Positions 26,055 through 33,988 are shown, counted from the first letter of the stretch. The stretch is 64,000 bases of DNA from Saccharothrix tamanrassetensis (GCF_014203665.1 NZ_JACHJN010000001.1:1-64000); one strand, 5' to 3'. Translations and numbers: made by a program. Notes: generated by a model from the sequence alone, not told the origin.

Positions 26055-26066
26055 GTCGGTCTCCTC

Positions 26067-26100
26067 GGTGGTTCCTGCGCTGTGGTGGTTCCTGCGCTGT
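26067..26100. repeat. Two tandem 17-bp repeats in the VOC/WYL intergenic region
   Basis: GGTGGTTCCTGCGCTGT occurs twice back to back, upstream of the VOC start codon and inside its 5' leader. The copies are identical. It may be a recent slippage event. Confidence 0.85.
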
Positions 26101-26121
26101 GTGGGTTCAGCTTGCGCCGCG

Positions 26122-26146
26122 AAAGTGCTCACCTTCTGAGCACTTT
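26122..26146. promoter_or_regulatory. WYL regulator operator (10-bp arms)
   Basis: AAAGTGCTCA, the spacer CCTTC, then TGAGCACTTT: perfect 10-bp arms. It lies 20 bases upstream of the regulator start and 68 bases from the VOC gene, so it can serve both divergent promoters. Confidence 0.7.
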
Positions 26147-26165
26147 TCCGGGGAGACTGCTTTTC

Positions 26166-27107
26166 ATGCGTGCGGATCGCCTGGTGGCGACTTTGCTGTT
26201 GATGCAGGCGCGTGGCCGGGTGACGGCCGCGGAGTTGGCCGGTGAGTTGGAGGTCTCGGTGGCGACGGCGCGGCGGGATCTGGAGGCGTTGTCGGCGGCG
26301 GGGATCCCGGTGTACCCGCAGCCGGGGCGTGGTGGTGGGTGGCGGTTGGTGGGGCGGGCGCGGACGGATCTGTCGGGGTTGTCCGCGGCGGAGGCGCAGG
26401 CGTTGTTCCTGTTGGTGGGTCCTGCGGCGGCGGTGTCGGCGGAGGCGAGGGCGGCGTTGCGGAAGTTGGTGCGGGCGTTGCCGGAGACGTTCCGGGCCGA
26501 TGCGGAGGCGGCGGCGGACGCGGTGGTGGTCGATCCGGCGCGGTGGGGGCAGGAGGGTGGTGGGCGGTCGGGGTTGGTGGCGTTGTTGCAGGGTGCGGTG
26601 GTGCGGCGGCGTCGGGTGCGGTTGGGGTATGCGAAGCGGTCGGGTGAGCGGTCGGAGCGGGTGGTGGATCCGTTGGGGCTGGTCGACAAGGACGACGTCT
26701 GGTACCTGGTCGCGGGTACGGCGCGGGGGCAGCGGACGTTCCGGGTGGACCGGGTGGTGGATGCGGTGGTGACCGACGAGGAGGCGGTGCGGCCGGAGGG
26801 GTTCGAGCTGTCGGAGGCGTGGGGTCGGGTGGTGGAGGAGGTGGAGGGGCGGCAGAGGTCGGCGTCGGCGTCGGTGGTGGTGCCGGCGCGGTTGGTGTCG
26901 GTGTTGCGTAGCCAGTTCGGGCGGCATTGCGTGGTGGAGGCCGAGGTGGAGGGGCGTGCGCGGGTGCGGGTGTCGGCTCCGTCGGCGTTGATGATCGCGC
27001 AGCACCTGGCGGGGTGGGGTGCGGTGGCGGAGGTGGTGGGGTCGGTGGAGGTGCGGGGTGAGTTGGCGCGGTTGGGTGCGGAGTTGGTGGCGCGTTACGG
27101 GGTGTGA
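26166..27107 (+). CDS. WYL-domain transcriptional regulator, DeoR/YafY type
   Basis: 313 residues. N-terminal HTH (MRADRLVATLLLMQARGRVTAAELAGELEVSVATARRDLEALS), then the WYL domain at about 140-230, with VDPLGLVDKDDVWYLVAGT carrying the name-giving W-Y-L, and a WCX-type C-terminal region. WYL domains sense ligands, possibly nucleotides. ATG at 26166; the frame extends upstream without a good start. Divergent from the VOC gene over a 10-bp-arm operator. Its 3' end overlaps the convergent MarR gene by 13 bases. Confidence 0.92.
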   Translation: MRADRLVATLLLMQARGRVTAAELAGELEVSVATARRDLEALSAAGIPVYPQPGRGGGWRLVGRARTDLSGLSAAEAQALFLLVGPAAAVSAEARAALRKLVRALPETFRADAEAAADAVVVDPARWGQEGGGRSGLVALLQGAVVRRRRVRLGYAKRSGERSERVVDPLGLVDKDDVWYLVAGTARGQRTFRVDRVVDAVVTDEEAVRPEGFELSEAWGRVVEEVEGRQRSASASVVVPARLVSVLRSQFGRHCVVEAEVEGRARVRVSAPSALMIAQHLAGWGAVAEVVGSVEVRGELARLGAELVARYGV

Positions 27108-27571
27108 AGGTGGGCGCGGATGCGGTCGTGCATGGACCGCTCCCCCATGGCTTCGATGGCTCGTCGGACCAGTTCGCTGAGGGGGTACGGGAGTTCGGCG
27201 TCGAGTTCGCGGGCGGCGGCGTTGGTGGCGTCCCATTCGGCGTGGAGGGCGGGCAGCAGGGTTCGGGTGTGGTCGGTGAGGTGGACGATGCGTTGGCGGG
27301 CGTCGGTGCCGGGGCGCAGTTCGACGAGGCCGTCGCGTCGCATCTGGTTGACGGTCTGGCTGATGGCGGAGTGGGTGATGCCGATGGTGGTGGCGAGGTC
27401 GCGGATGGATTGGGGGCCTTGGGTGTCGACGAGTCGGACGATGGGTGTGTAGCGGGGGCGGAAGTCGGGCAGGCCGAGGTCGGCGTAGATGTGGGCGACG
27501 GCTCCGTCGGTGTGTTCGAGTAGGTGGCGCAGTCGGGTGCCGAGGAAGTCGGTGGTGGGGTTGTCTGCCAC
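27095..27571 (-). CDS. MarR family transcriptional regulator
   Basis: 158 residues. Winged HTH around residues 50-110: SIRDLATTIGITHSAISQTVNQMRRDGLVE and the wing RPGTDARQRIVHLTD. GTG start at 27571, seven bases after a TACATT -10-like element, so probably leaderless. Divergent from the proline iminopeptidase gene, with a small inverted repeat between. The 3' ends of this gene and the WYL gene overlap by 13 bases on opposite strands. Confidence 0.9.
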   Translation of the reverse strand: MADNPTTDFLGTRLRHLLEHTDGAVAHIYADLGLPDFRPRYTPIVRLVDTQGPQSIRDLATTIGITHSAISQTVNQMRRDGLVELRPGTDARQRIVHLTDHTRTLLPALHAEWDATNAAARELDAELPYPLSELVRRAIEAMGERSMHDRIRAHLHTP

Positions 27572-27582
27572 TCCCCTAATGT

Positions 27583-27594
27583 AACAGTGCTGTT
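27583..27594. promoter_or_regulatory. Candidate MarR operator
   Basis: AACAG-TG-CTGTT, five-base arms, directly upstream of the -10-like element of the MarR gene and 63 bases before the iminopeptidase start. Weak by itself; the divergent position supports it. Confidence 0.4.
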
Positions 27595-27656
27595 GTTGTC
27601 GGGCGGCTGTTCTCGGGCTGTCGTCGGGCTGTCGTCGGTGTGGGAGGGGTGGCGCG

Positions 27657-28598
27657 GTGTACCCGGAGATCGAGCCGTTCGAGCACGGGATGCTGGACGT
27701 GGGTGACGGGAACCTCGTGTACTGGGAGGTGTGCGGCAACCCGGAGGGCAAGCCGGTGGTGTGCCTGCACGGTGGGCCGGGTACGGGCTGCTCCCCCGGT
27801 ATGCGTCGGCAGTTCGACCCGGAGGCGTACCGGATCGTGTTGTTCGACCAGCGCGGGTCGGGTCGGAGTCTGCCGCACGCGGCCGATCACGGCACGGATC
27901 TGTCGGTGAACACGACGGCGCACCTGGTGCGGGACATCGAGTTGCTGCGGGAGCACCTGGGTGTGCGGCGGTGGATGGTGTTCGGCGGGTCGTGGGGTTC
28001 GACGTTGGGGCTGCACTACGCGGAGTCGTTCCCGCAGCGGGTGACGGAGGTCGTGCTGGTGGCGGTCACGTCGGGGCGGTACGACGAGATCGACTGGCTG
28101 TACCACGGGTTGGGGCGGTTGTTCCCCGAGGAGTGGCACCGGTTCCGGGCGGGTGCTCCGGAGGGGGCGGGGAATCTGGTGGCGGCGTACGACGCGTTGC
28201 TCAACGATCCGGATCCGGCGGTGCGGGTGAAGGCGGCGGACGACTGGTGCGACTGGGAGGGGTCGATCGTGTCGTTGGACCCGGATCACCGGCCGGGGCC
28301 GCGGTGGTCGGATCCGCGGTGGCGGCGGGCGTTCGCGCGGATCACGGCGCACTACTTCCGGCACTACGCGTGGCTGGAGGACGGTCGGGTGTTGCGTGAG
28401 GTCGGGCGGCTGCACGGGATCCCGGCGGTGTTGGTGCACGGCCGGTTGGACCTTCAGGGGCCTTTGGTGACGGCGTGGGAGCTGGACCGGGCGTGGCCCG
28501 ATGCGGAGTTGTGGGTGGTGCACGGGGCGTCGCACAGTGCGCAGGATCCGGGGATGGCTGAGGCGGTGGTGGCGGCGACGGACCGGTTCCGGCCGTAG
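27657..28598 (+). CDS. pip: Proline iminopeptidase (alpha/beta hydrolase, S33)
   Basis: 313 residues, the normal size. Removes N-terminal proline from peptides. Oxyanion motif HGGPGTGCSPGM at about 39-50, FDQRGSGRS at about 64-72, nucleophile Ser in GGSWGSTLGL at about 108-117. The N-terminus YPEIEPFEHGMLDVGDG is typical of bacterial Pip. No signal peptide, so cytoplasmic. GTG start at 27657. Its position opposite MarR suggests regulated expression. Confidence 0.94.
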   Translation: MYPEIEPFEHGMLDVGDGNLVYWEVCGNPEGKPVVCLHGGPGTGCSPGMRRQFDPEAYRIVLFDQRGSGRSLPHAADHGTDLSVNTTAHLVRDIELLREHLGVRRWMVFGGSWGSTLGLHYAESFPQRVTEVVLVAVTSGRYDEIDWLYHGLGRLFPEEWHRFRAGAPEGAGNLVAAYDALLNDPDPAVRVKAADDWCDWEGSIVSLDPDHRPGPRWSDPRWRRAFARITAHYFRHYAWLEDGRVLREVGRLHGIPAVLVHGRLDLQGPLVTAWELDRAWPDAELWVVHGASHSAQDPGMAEAVVAATDRFRP

Positions 28599-28639
28599 GG
28601 CTCCCCCGGCATCGGGCGGTGCGCGGTCGGGTGCGTCGC

Positions 28640-29275
28640 TCAGGGCCGGTCTGTCGGGGGTGTGGCGGGGCGCCAGACGAGGGTGGTGCGCAGGTCGGTG
28701 CCTTCGAGGTCGACGGGCACGGGGACGCGGTAGGTGCCGATCTGTTCGAAGTGGTCGCGTGGCAGGTGGGCGCGGTGGGGGTCGCCGACGAGGACCTGGG
28801 CGCCCGCGGTGTGGGCGCGGCGCAGGAACGGCAGGACGCGGGCGGCCATGGCGCGGTCGTAGAACACGTCGCCGGCGAGGACGACGTCGACGTCGGGGTC
28901 GGTGTCGAGCAGGTCGGTGATGTCGACGTGGACGGTGACGTGGTTGGCGTGGGCGTTGAGGGTGATGGCGGCGCCGGCGAGCGGGTCGATGTCGTTGGCG
29001 GTGACGTGGGCGGCTCCGGTGGTGGCGGCGGCGATGGCGACGAGGCCGGAGCCGGAGGCGAGGTCGAGCACGCGTTTCCCGGCGGTGGTGTGCGGGTGGT
29101 CGAGCAGGTGGCGGGCCAGGGCTTGGCCGCCTGCCCAGGGGAAGGCCCAGAACGGCGGGTCGGGGTGGCCGGTGGTCTCCCACAGGCGGGTCACGTCGGT
29201 GGCGGTGTGCAGCACGATCCCGGGCACCAGCGGGACCGGTGCGGGGGTGGTGTGGCGGCGGACGAAGTCCTGCAC
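28640..29275 (-). CDS. Class I SAM-dependent methyltransferase (COG3897-like)
   Basis: 211 residues. SAM-binding motif I is VLDLASGSGLVAIAAA, with motif II-like HVTANDID and VDVVLAGDVFYD further on. The layout FWAFPWAGGQALARHLLD before motif I is that of the group annotated as nicotinamide N-methyltransferase-like or protein-lysine methyltransferase (ETFB-KMT-like). Substrate unknown. GTG start at 29275, four bases after the stop of the XRE gene, so the two form one leftward operon. Confidence 0.88.
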   Translation of the reverse strand: MQDFVRRHTTPAPVPLVPGIVLHTATDVTRLWETTGHPDPPFWAFPWAGGQALARHLLDHPHTTAGKRVLDLASGSGLVAIAAATTGAAHVTANDIDPLAGAAITLNAHANHVTVHVDITDLLDTDPDVDVVLAGDVFYDRAMAARVLPFLRRAHTAGAQVLVGDPHRAHLPRDHFEQIGTYRVPVPVDLEGTDLRTTLVWRPATPPTDRP

Positions 29276-29279
29276 CGGG

Positions 29280-29546
29280 TCAGGCGGCGCCGGCCTGGCG
29301 GGGTTGTTGTTCGAGGTGGCGGCACAGGGCGTCGAGGGACAGGCCGACGGCGTCGGCGAGGGCGGCGACGGTGAAGAACGCCGGGGTGGGGATGCGGCCG
29401 CGTTCGATCTTGCGCAGGGTTTCCACGGAGATGCCGGCGGCGGTGGCGACCTGGACCATGCTGCGGGGGCCGCGGGCTTGGCGCAGGGCTTCGCCGAGGC
29501 GTTCGCCGCGGTCGCGGTCGGACTGGGTGAGTGGTTGTCGCACCAT
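29280..29546 (-). CDS. XRE-type HTH repressor
   Basis: 88 residues, almost entirely an HTH domain: RGERLGEALRQARGPRSMVQ, the recognition part VATAAGISVETLRKIERGRIP and AALADAVGLSLDAL. The start is four bases from a 28-bp perfect palindrome that also covers the promoter of the divergent map gene. It is very likely the repressor that binds it. Cotranscribed with the methyltransferase gene. Confidence 0.9.
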   Translation of the reverse strand: MVRQPLTQSDRDRGERLGEALRQARGPRSMVQVATAAGISVETLRKIERGRIPTPAFFTVAALADAVGLSLDALCRHLEQQPRQAGAA

Positions 29547-29549
29547 GCT

Positions 29550-29577
29550 GTGATAGTAATACCGGTATTACTATCAC
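29550..29577. promoter_or_regulatory. 28-bp perfect palindromic operator between XRE and map
   Basis: GTGATAGTAATACC is followed directly by its exact reverse complement. TACTAT at the right end could be the -10 element of map, so bound repressor would block initiation there, and by symmetry towards the XRE gene too. Four bases from the XRE start codon. Confidence 0.85.
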
Positions 29578-29592
29578 GGTGAGGAGCATGTG

Positions 29593-30387
29593 GTGATCGA
29601 GCTGAAAACCCCCGGCGAACTGGACGCGATGCGGGTGGCGGGCCTGGTCGTGGCCGACGCGCTGGCCGCGGTCCGGGCACGGGCCCGCATCGGGGTGTCC
29701 CTGCTGGAACTGGACGAGGTGGCCGCCTCGGTCATCCGCGACGCCGGTGCGTCCTCGTCGTTCCTGCACTACCACCCGTCCTTCGCGCCCACCCCGTTCC
29801 CCGGCTGGATCTGCGCGTCGGTCAACGACGTGATCGTGCACGGCATCCCCTCGGCCTATCGGCTGCGCGACGGCGACCTGGTCAGCATCGACTGCGGTGC
29901 GCACGTCGACGGCTGGCACGGCGACTCGGCCGTCAGCTTCGTCGTCGGCACCGCCGACCCCGCCGACCTGGCGCTGATCGGGACCGCCGAACGGGCCCTG
30001 GCCGCCGGCATCGCCGCCGCCGTGCCCGGCAACCGGATCGGCGACGTCTCCGCCGCCGTCGGCCGCGTCGGCCGCGCCGCCGGCTACGGGATGCCCTCGG
30101 ACTTCGGCGGCCACGGCATCGGTCGCGCGATGCACGAGTCCCCCGGCGTGCCCAACGAGGGCAGGCCCGGCCGGGGGCTGACGCTGCGGCCGGGCATGGC
30201 GCTGGCCATCGAGCCGATGCTGCACGCCGGAGGGCGTGACGCGTACTACGCGGCCGAGGACGGATGGTCGTTGCACACCGTCGACGGCAGCCGCGCCGCG
30301 CACGTCGAACACAGCGTCGCGATCACCGACGACGGGCCGCGGGTGCTCACCGCGCCGCGCCTGCCCGCCGAGGCGGTCGTCTCCTGA
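29593..30387 (+). CDS. map: Type I methionine aminopeptidase
   Basis: 264 residues. Removes the initiator methionine. All five metal ligands are in place: D100, D111, H174, E207 and E239; H83 is the second catalytic His (VHGIP). No N-terminal zinc-finger or SH3-binding extension (class Ia). GAGGAG at 29581-29586 gives six bases to GTG 29593; GTG 29590 is the alternative. It is regulated from a repressor-bound palindrome, unusual for the housekeeping copy, and is probably an extra paralogue. Hairpins follow it. Confidence 0.94.
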   Translation: MIELKTPGELDAMRVAGLVVADALAAVRARARIGVSLLELDEVAASVIRDAGASSSFLHYHPSFAPTPFPGWICASVNDVIVHGIPSAYRLRDGDLVSIDCGAHVDGWHGDSAVSFVVGTADPADLALIGTAERALAAGIAAAVPGNRIGDVSAAVGRVGRAAGYGMPSDFGGHGIGRAMHESPGVPNEGRPGRGLTLRPGMALAIEPMLHAGGRDAYYAAEDGWSLHTVDGSRAAHVEHSVAITDDGPRVLTAPRLPAEAVVS

Positions 30388-30399
30388 GCGTGATCGGCC

Positions 30400-30434
30400 G
30401 CTCCCGCGCGCGGCACGCGTGCCGACGCGGGAGC
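30400..30434 (+). terminator. Hairpin after map
   Basis: GCTCCCGCG pairs with CGCGGGAGC, and the loop itself contains GGCACGCGTGCC, a 12-bp palindrome. It starts 12 bases after the map stop. No T-run follows, as is common for actinomycete terminators. Confidence 0.6.
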
Positions 30435-30484
30435 ACGGCGTGCCGCAGGGGGCGGCGCTCCTCCTGTCCGGACTGCCACCAGAC

Positions 30485-30523
30485 GGCCGGGAGTGGCGCA
30501 GATGCGGCACTCCCGGCCGCATC
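30485..30523. other. Overlapping, mutually exclusive hairpins in the map/SDR interval
   Basis: GGCCGGGAGTG (30485-30495) can pair with CACTCCCGGCC (30508-30518). Inside and beyond it, GATGCGGC (30501-30508) can pair with GCCGCATC (30516-30523), and both cannot form fully at once. It lies between convergent genes, so a termination role from either side is more likely than sensing. Confidence 0.5.
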
Positions 30524-30568
30524 GGCGCACCCGGATCCCCGCCCGGGAGTCGCACACCGGGTCGGGGA

Positions 30569-31285
30569 CTACAGGCCACCCGCCACGCGCAGCACCGCGC
30601 CGGTCGTGAACGACGCCTCGTCGCCCAGCAGCCACACGATCGCCGCCGCGATCTCCTCCGGTTGCCCCGCCCGTCCCAGCGGGATCGCCGACGCCACCCG
30701 CTGCGGCCGGTCCGGCACGCCGGACAGCTCGTGGATCGCGGTGTGCACGGTGCCCGACGCGACCGCGTTCACCCGGATCCCGCGCGGCCCCAGCTCCTTG
30801 GCCAACCCGACGGTCATCGCGTCCACCGCCGCCTTGCTCGCCGCGTAGTGCACGTACTCCCCCGGACTGCCCAGCGTCGCCGCCGCCGAGGACACCGACA
30901 CGATCGCCCCGCCCGCCACCAGGTCCCGCGCCGCCCGCCGCGCGCACAGCAACGCCCCCAGCACGTTGACCTCCACCACCCGCCGCAGGTCGGACACCTG
31001 CGTCGCGGCCAGCGGACCCACCGGGCTGGTGATCCCGGCGTTGATCACCACGCCCGTCACCCGGCCCAGTTCCGCCGCCGCGGTGAACAGCGCGTCCACG
31101 TCCTGCTCCGAGGACACCTCCGCCCGCACCGCCACGCCGCCCACCTCGGCCGCCAGCGCCTCGGCCTCCCGCGCCGCCGCCCGGTAGCCGATCACCACCC
31201 GGTGACCCGCCGCCGCGAGCCTGCGCACCGTCGCCGCGCCGATCCCCCGGCTGCCGCCGGTCACCACCGTCAGGCGTTCCGCCAC
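30569..31285 (-). CDS. Short-chain dehydrogenase (FabG-like)
   Basis: 238 residues, classical SDR. TGGSRGIG near residue 8 binds NAD(P), then NAG (VINAGITSPVG), S-x-Y-x3-K with YAASKAAVDAM, and the C-terminal VRVNAVASGTVHT element. GGAGG lies seven bases before the GTG at 31285, which sets the start although the frame extends to 31345. Close to FabG-type 3-oxoacyl reductases, but no fatty-acid genes adjoin. It lies 135 bp downstream of the TetR gene on the same strand, which may regulate it. Confidence 0.9.
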   Translation of the reverse strand: MAERLTVVTGGSRGIGAATVRRLAAAGHRVVIGYRAAAREAEALAAEVGGVAVRAEVSSEQDVDALFTAAAELGRVTGVVINAGITSPVGPLAATQVSDLRRVVEVNVLGALLCARRAARDLVAGGAIVSVSSAAATLGSPGEYVHYAASKAAVDAMTVGLAKELGPRGIRVNAVASGTVHTAIHELSGVPDRPQRVASAIPLGRAGQPEEIAAAIVWLLGDEASFTTGAVLRVAGGL

Positions 31286-31420
31286 GCCGTCACCTCCGTC
31301 CCGATCGCGTCCGACCACGCCCGCCGGCATGTCGGCCCCCGCCACCGTCGCCCCGATCCCCGCCGCCCGGCAACCGTGCTCCGCGACACCACCCGCCGAC
31401 CGGGAGCGCGACCCGGGTGC

Positions 31421-32095
31421 CTAACCGGCGGCCTGCGCGGGACCGGCCGGTCCGATGACCCCGCCGTCAGAACCGGTGCCCCGCGGCCCACCGCACCCAC
31501 CGGAGGGCCCACGCCGCCCCGACGGCACCGCGGCCCGGAACAACCCCAGACCCAACGCATACGGATCGTCCAACCCCACCGAGCGCACCGCGTCCGCCGG
31601 CAACGCCAGCAGCGACACCGCCACACCCAGGAAGTAGGCGTCCAGCAGGCCCGCGTCCCGCGCCGAGGACGGCAACCCCGCCGCCCGGTGCAGCGCCGCG
31701 CCGGCCTCCGCGTTGGACACCACCATCCGCCCCAACGCCTCACGCACACCCGGCCGCCGCACCGCCTCCAGGTACAGCTCCACCATCGCCAGCAACTGCG
31801 TCGGATCCTCCGCCACCGCGCGCCGCAGCAACGCGGGGTACAGCTCCGCCACCTCCGCCGGCGAGATGTCCGCCGGGGTCGTCGCCGCCAGCCGCGCCAC
31901 CGCCTCGCCGTGCGACTGCGTCATCCGCCCGGCCGCCGCCTGCAACAACGACTCCCGCGACGGGAAATAGTTCTTCGTCGTGCCCTCCGGCACACCCGCC
32001 GCCCGGTCCACCGCGCGATGGGTCAACCCCCGGCCGCCCTCGGCGGCCAGCACGGAGATCACGGTGTCGCACAGCAGCTCACGGCGGGTCGTCAC
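31421..32095 (-). CDS. TetR family transcriptional regulator
   Basis: 224 residues. HTH at about 5-50: LTHRAVDRAAGVPEGTTKNYFPSRESLL. The ligand-binding part has the layout of TetR_C with AELYPALLRRAVAEDPTQLLAMVELYLEAVRRP. The C-terminal 40 residues are Gly/Pro-rich and probably disordered. GTG start overlapping the stop of the small zinc-ribbon gene by four bases (GTGA), so the two are translationally coupled. Confidence 0.9.
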   Translation of the reverse strand: MTTRRELLCDTVISVLAAEGGRGLTHRAVDRAAGVPEGTTKNYFPSRESLLQAAAGRMTQSHGEAVARLAATTPADISPAEVAELYPALLRRAVAEDPTQLLAMVELYLEAVRRPGVREALGRMVVSNAEAGAALHRAAGLPSSARDAGLLDAYFLGVAVSLLALPADAVRSVGLDDPYALGLGLFRAAVPSGRRGPSGGCGGPRGTGSDGGVIGPAGPAQAAG

Positions 32096-32265
32096 GGAGA
32101 CGGGACCTTATCCGACCTCGGACCGCCCGCCGTGGCCACCACCCGCCCCGCGTCCAACACCAGCCACACCCCGCACACGCAGCGCACGTACGACACGCGG
32201 CCGTGCGTGGACGCCGGACGGACGTGCTCGGAGGTGGGCCAACCGCAGGAAGGGCATCTGGTCAT
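32092..32265 (-). CDS. Small zinc-ribbon protein, 57 residues, upstream of TetR
   Basis: ATG at 32265, TGA at 32092-32094. The peptide opens MTRCPSCGW and has a second pair YVRCVCGVW at about residues 31-39, a four-Cys zinc ribbon. A hydrophobic VWLVLDAG segment follows. Short proteins of this pattern are widespread in actinomycetes beside regulators; function unknown. Third positions are GC-rich throughout the frame. Its stop overlaps the TetR start by four bases. Divergent from the CGNR gene across an inverted repeat. Confidence 0.8.
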   Translation of the reverse strand: MTRCPSCGWPTSEHVRPASTHGRVSYVRCVCGVWLVLDAGRVVATAGGPRSDKVPSP

Positions 32266-32266
32266 C

Positions 32267-32284
32267 ACACCACCAGCGTGGTGT
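32267..32284. promoter_or_regulatory. Inverted repeat between the zinc-ribbon/TetR and CGNR genes
   Basis: ACACCAC, the gap CAGC, then GTGGTGT; one mismatch further the arms extend to ten bases. It lies one base from the zinc-ribbon start and ten before the CGNR start, so the protein that binds it would control both. The TetR protein is the obvious candidate. Confidence 0.55.
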
Positions 32285-32293
32285 CATGGTTCA

Positions 32294-32845
32294 GTGCATT
32301 TCAACCCTTACGGCGGAGCCGCCGCCCAACTCGCCGCCGCACTGGTCAACGCCCACCCCGACAGCACCGGCGACGACCTGCGCACCCTGCTGCACGACCA
32401 GGGCTACCGACCCGTCGGCACCCTCACCCCCGACCAGGCCCGCGAACTCACCACCTGGGCCCGCCGGCTCGAACCCGTCTTCGCCGGCACCACCGACCGC
32501 GTCGCCCACCTCAACACCCTGCTCGCCGAAACCGCCGCCAAGCCCTACATCTCCACCCACGACGACCGGCCACCCCACCTGCACTTCGCCCCGGAGACCG
32601 CGCCCACCGCCGACCGCGTCCGCGCCTTCACCGCCACCGGCCTGGCCCACGTCCTGTGCGAGGACCCCGACCGCCTCGGCCGCTGCGCCCGCCCCGGCTG
32701 CGGCACCGTCTACATCGACACCTCCCGCAACGGCCGCCGCCGCTACTGCACCACCCGCTGCGCCAACCGCCTCCAGGTCGCCCGCCACCGCCGACGCACC
32801 CCGACGACACCCCGACCGACGGCACCACAACCGGCCACACCCTGA
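32294..32845 (+). CDS. CGNR zinc-finger (ABATE-domain) regulator
   Basis: 183 residues. ABATE domain in the first 130: FNPYGGAAAQLAAALVNAHP at the start, TTWARRLEPVFAGTTDRVAHLN. A C-terminal CGNR-type zinc finger CARPGCGTVYID then CTTRCANRLQVARHR, in which the name-giving motif reads C-A-N-R. Proteins of this family are stress-associated putative transcription factors. GTG at 32294 is the first start in this frame; it is close to the inverted repeat and may be leaderless. The tail is Pro/Thr-rich. Confidence 0.88.
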   Translation: MHFNPYGGAAAQLAAALVNAHPDSTGDDLRTLLHDQGYRPVGTLTPDQARELTTWARRLEPVFAGTTDRVAHLNTLLAETAAKPYISTHDDRPPHLHFAPETAPTADRVRAFTATGLAHVLCEDPDRLGRCARPGCGTVYIDTSRNGRRRYCTTRCANRLQVARHRRRTPTTPRPTAPQPATP

Positions 32846-33013
32846 ACGGCAGCGCCCCGACCCGGCAGCACCCTGAACGGGCGGCAAGGCCCCGACCTGC
32901 GACGACGTCGGGACTGTCGGTGCCCCGTGGGACGATCGAACCGGGGGCCGGAGGCCACACCCGCACCCAGCGCGCGGGACCACGACGGGTCGGCGTGCGG
33001 CGTGCGGTGTGCG

Positions 33014-33901
33014 TCAGCGCATCACCCGGCGGCCGAACCGGACGTCGCCGAACTCCGCCGTCCCGCCGATCAGCGCCGACCCCACGTCGGTCCACCCCCG
33101 GAACCACGACCGCGAGAACACCGCGTCCTGGTGGAACACCGCATCGGTGAACAACGCCCGCCCGCCGAAGAACCCGTCCGCGAAGTCCGCCGCACCACCG
33201 AACTCGGCCCGCCGCAGGTCCACCCGCCCCGACACCTTCACCGCCCGCAGCCGCGCCTCCCCCGCCACCTGCACCCCCGAGCACGCCAGGTTCCCGGTGA
33301 ACACCGCCGACAGCGCCGACAGCGACCGCGCGAACAGCGCGTCGGTGAACACCGCGTGCCGCAGGAACCGCGCCCCGTCGAACGCGGCCTCCCCGGTCAC
33401 CGTCATCGCCGCGAACCGCGCGTCGCCCACGAACACCGCCCCGGTGAAGTCCACCCGCCCCACCCGGCACCCCGACAGGTCGAAGTCCACCAGGATCGCG
33501 CCGGCCGCGGGCACGTCCATGCCCGGCCAGAAGTCCTCGCCCGGCCGCAGGTGCGACACGAGCTCCCGCTGCACGGCCGTGCGCCACGGCGAGTCCAGCC
33601 CCCGGCTCACCCCGCCCCGCAACGCCGCCAACCACGTGTCCACCACGTCCTGCCGGCGGCGCGGCAGCTCGCGGCCGATCGCCGCCAGCAGCAGCAACCC
33701 CTCGCGCTCACCCGCCCGGAACAGCCGGTTCGCCTCCCGCCACACCGACACCGGCGTCACGGCCTCGCCACCCGTGCGGCGACGGGCGTGCTCGTCGAGC
33801 AGGGTGTCGGCACGCCACCGCCGGTGATGGCGCACCACCACCGCGGCGACCACCAGTGCGACCGCCAGCCACAGCACCCACGTCGGCATGACCCCGATCA
33901 T
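33014..33901 (-). CDS. Membrane-anchored protein with pentapeptide-type repeats
   Basis: 295 residues from the ATG at 33901; ATG 33889 is an alternative. An N-terminal membrane helix WVLWLAVALVVAAVVV is followed by a basic stretch and a helical region. From about residue 135 a right-handed beta-helix-like series of repeats follows the pattern A/S-x-F or V-D-F-x-G: FDLSGCRVGRVDFTGAVFVG, ARFAAMTVTGEAAFDGARF, VFTDALFARS, VFTGNL, AEFGGAADF, ALFTDAVFHQ. Similar actinomycete proteins are annotated as pentapeptide-repeat. Role unknown. Confidence 0.75.
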   Translation of the reverse strand: MIGVMPTWVLWLAVALVVAAVVVRHHRRWRADTLLDEHARRRTGGEAVTPVSVWREANRLFRAGEREGLLLLAAIGRELPRRRQDVVDTWLAALRGGVSRGLDSPWRTAVQRELVSHLRPGEDFWPGMDVPAAGAILVDFDLSGCRVGRVDFTGAVFVGDARFAAMTVTGEAAFDGARFLRHAVFTDALFARSLSALSAVFTGNLACSGVQVAGEARLRAVKVSGRVDLRRAEFGGAADFADGFFGGRALFTDAVFHQDAVFSRSWFRGWTDVGSALIGGTAEFGDVRFGRRVMR

Positions 33902-33988
33902 GCCCTGCCGGATACGCCGGCGGACGTACCGCACGTCGCCGCTTCCCGACGGACGCCGAAATCCGCCACGGCGCGGAGGATCGGTGAC

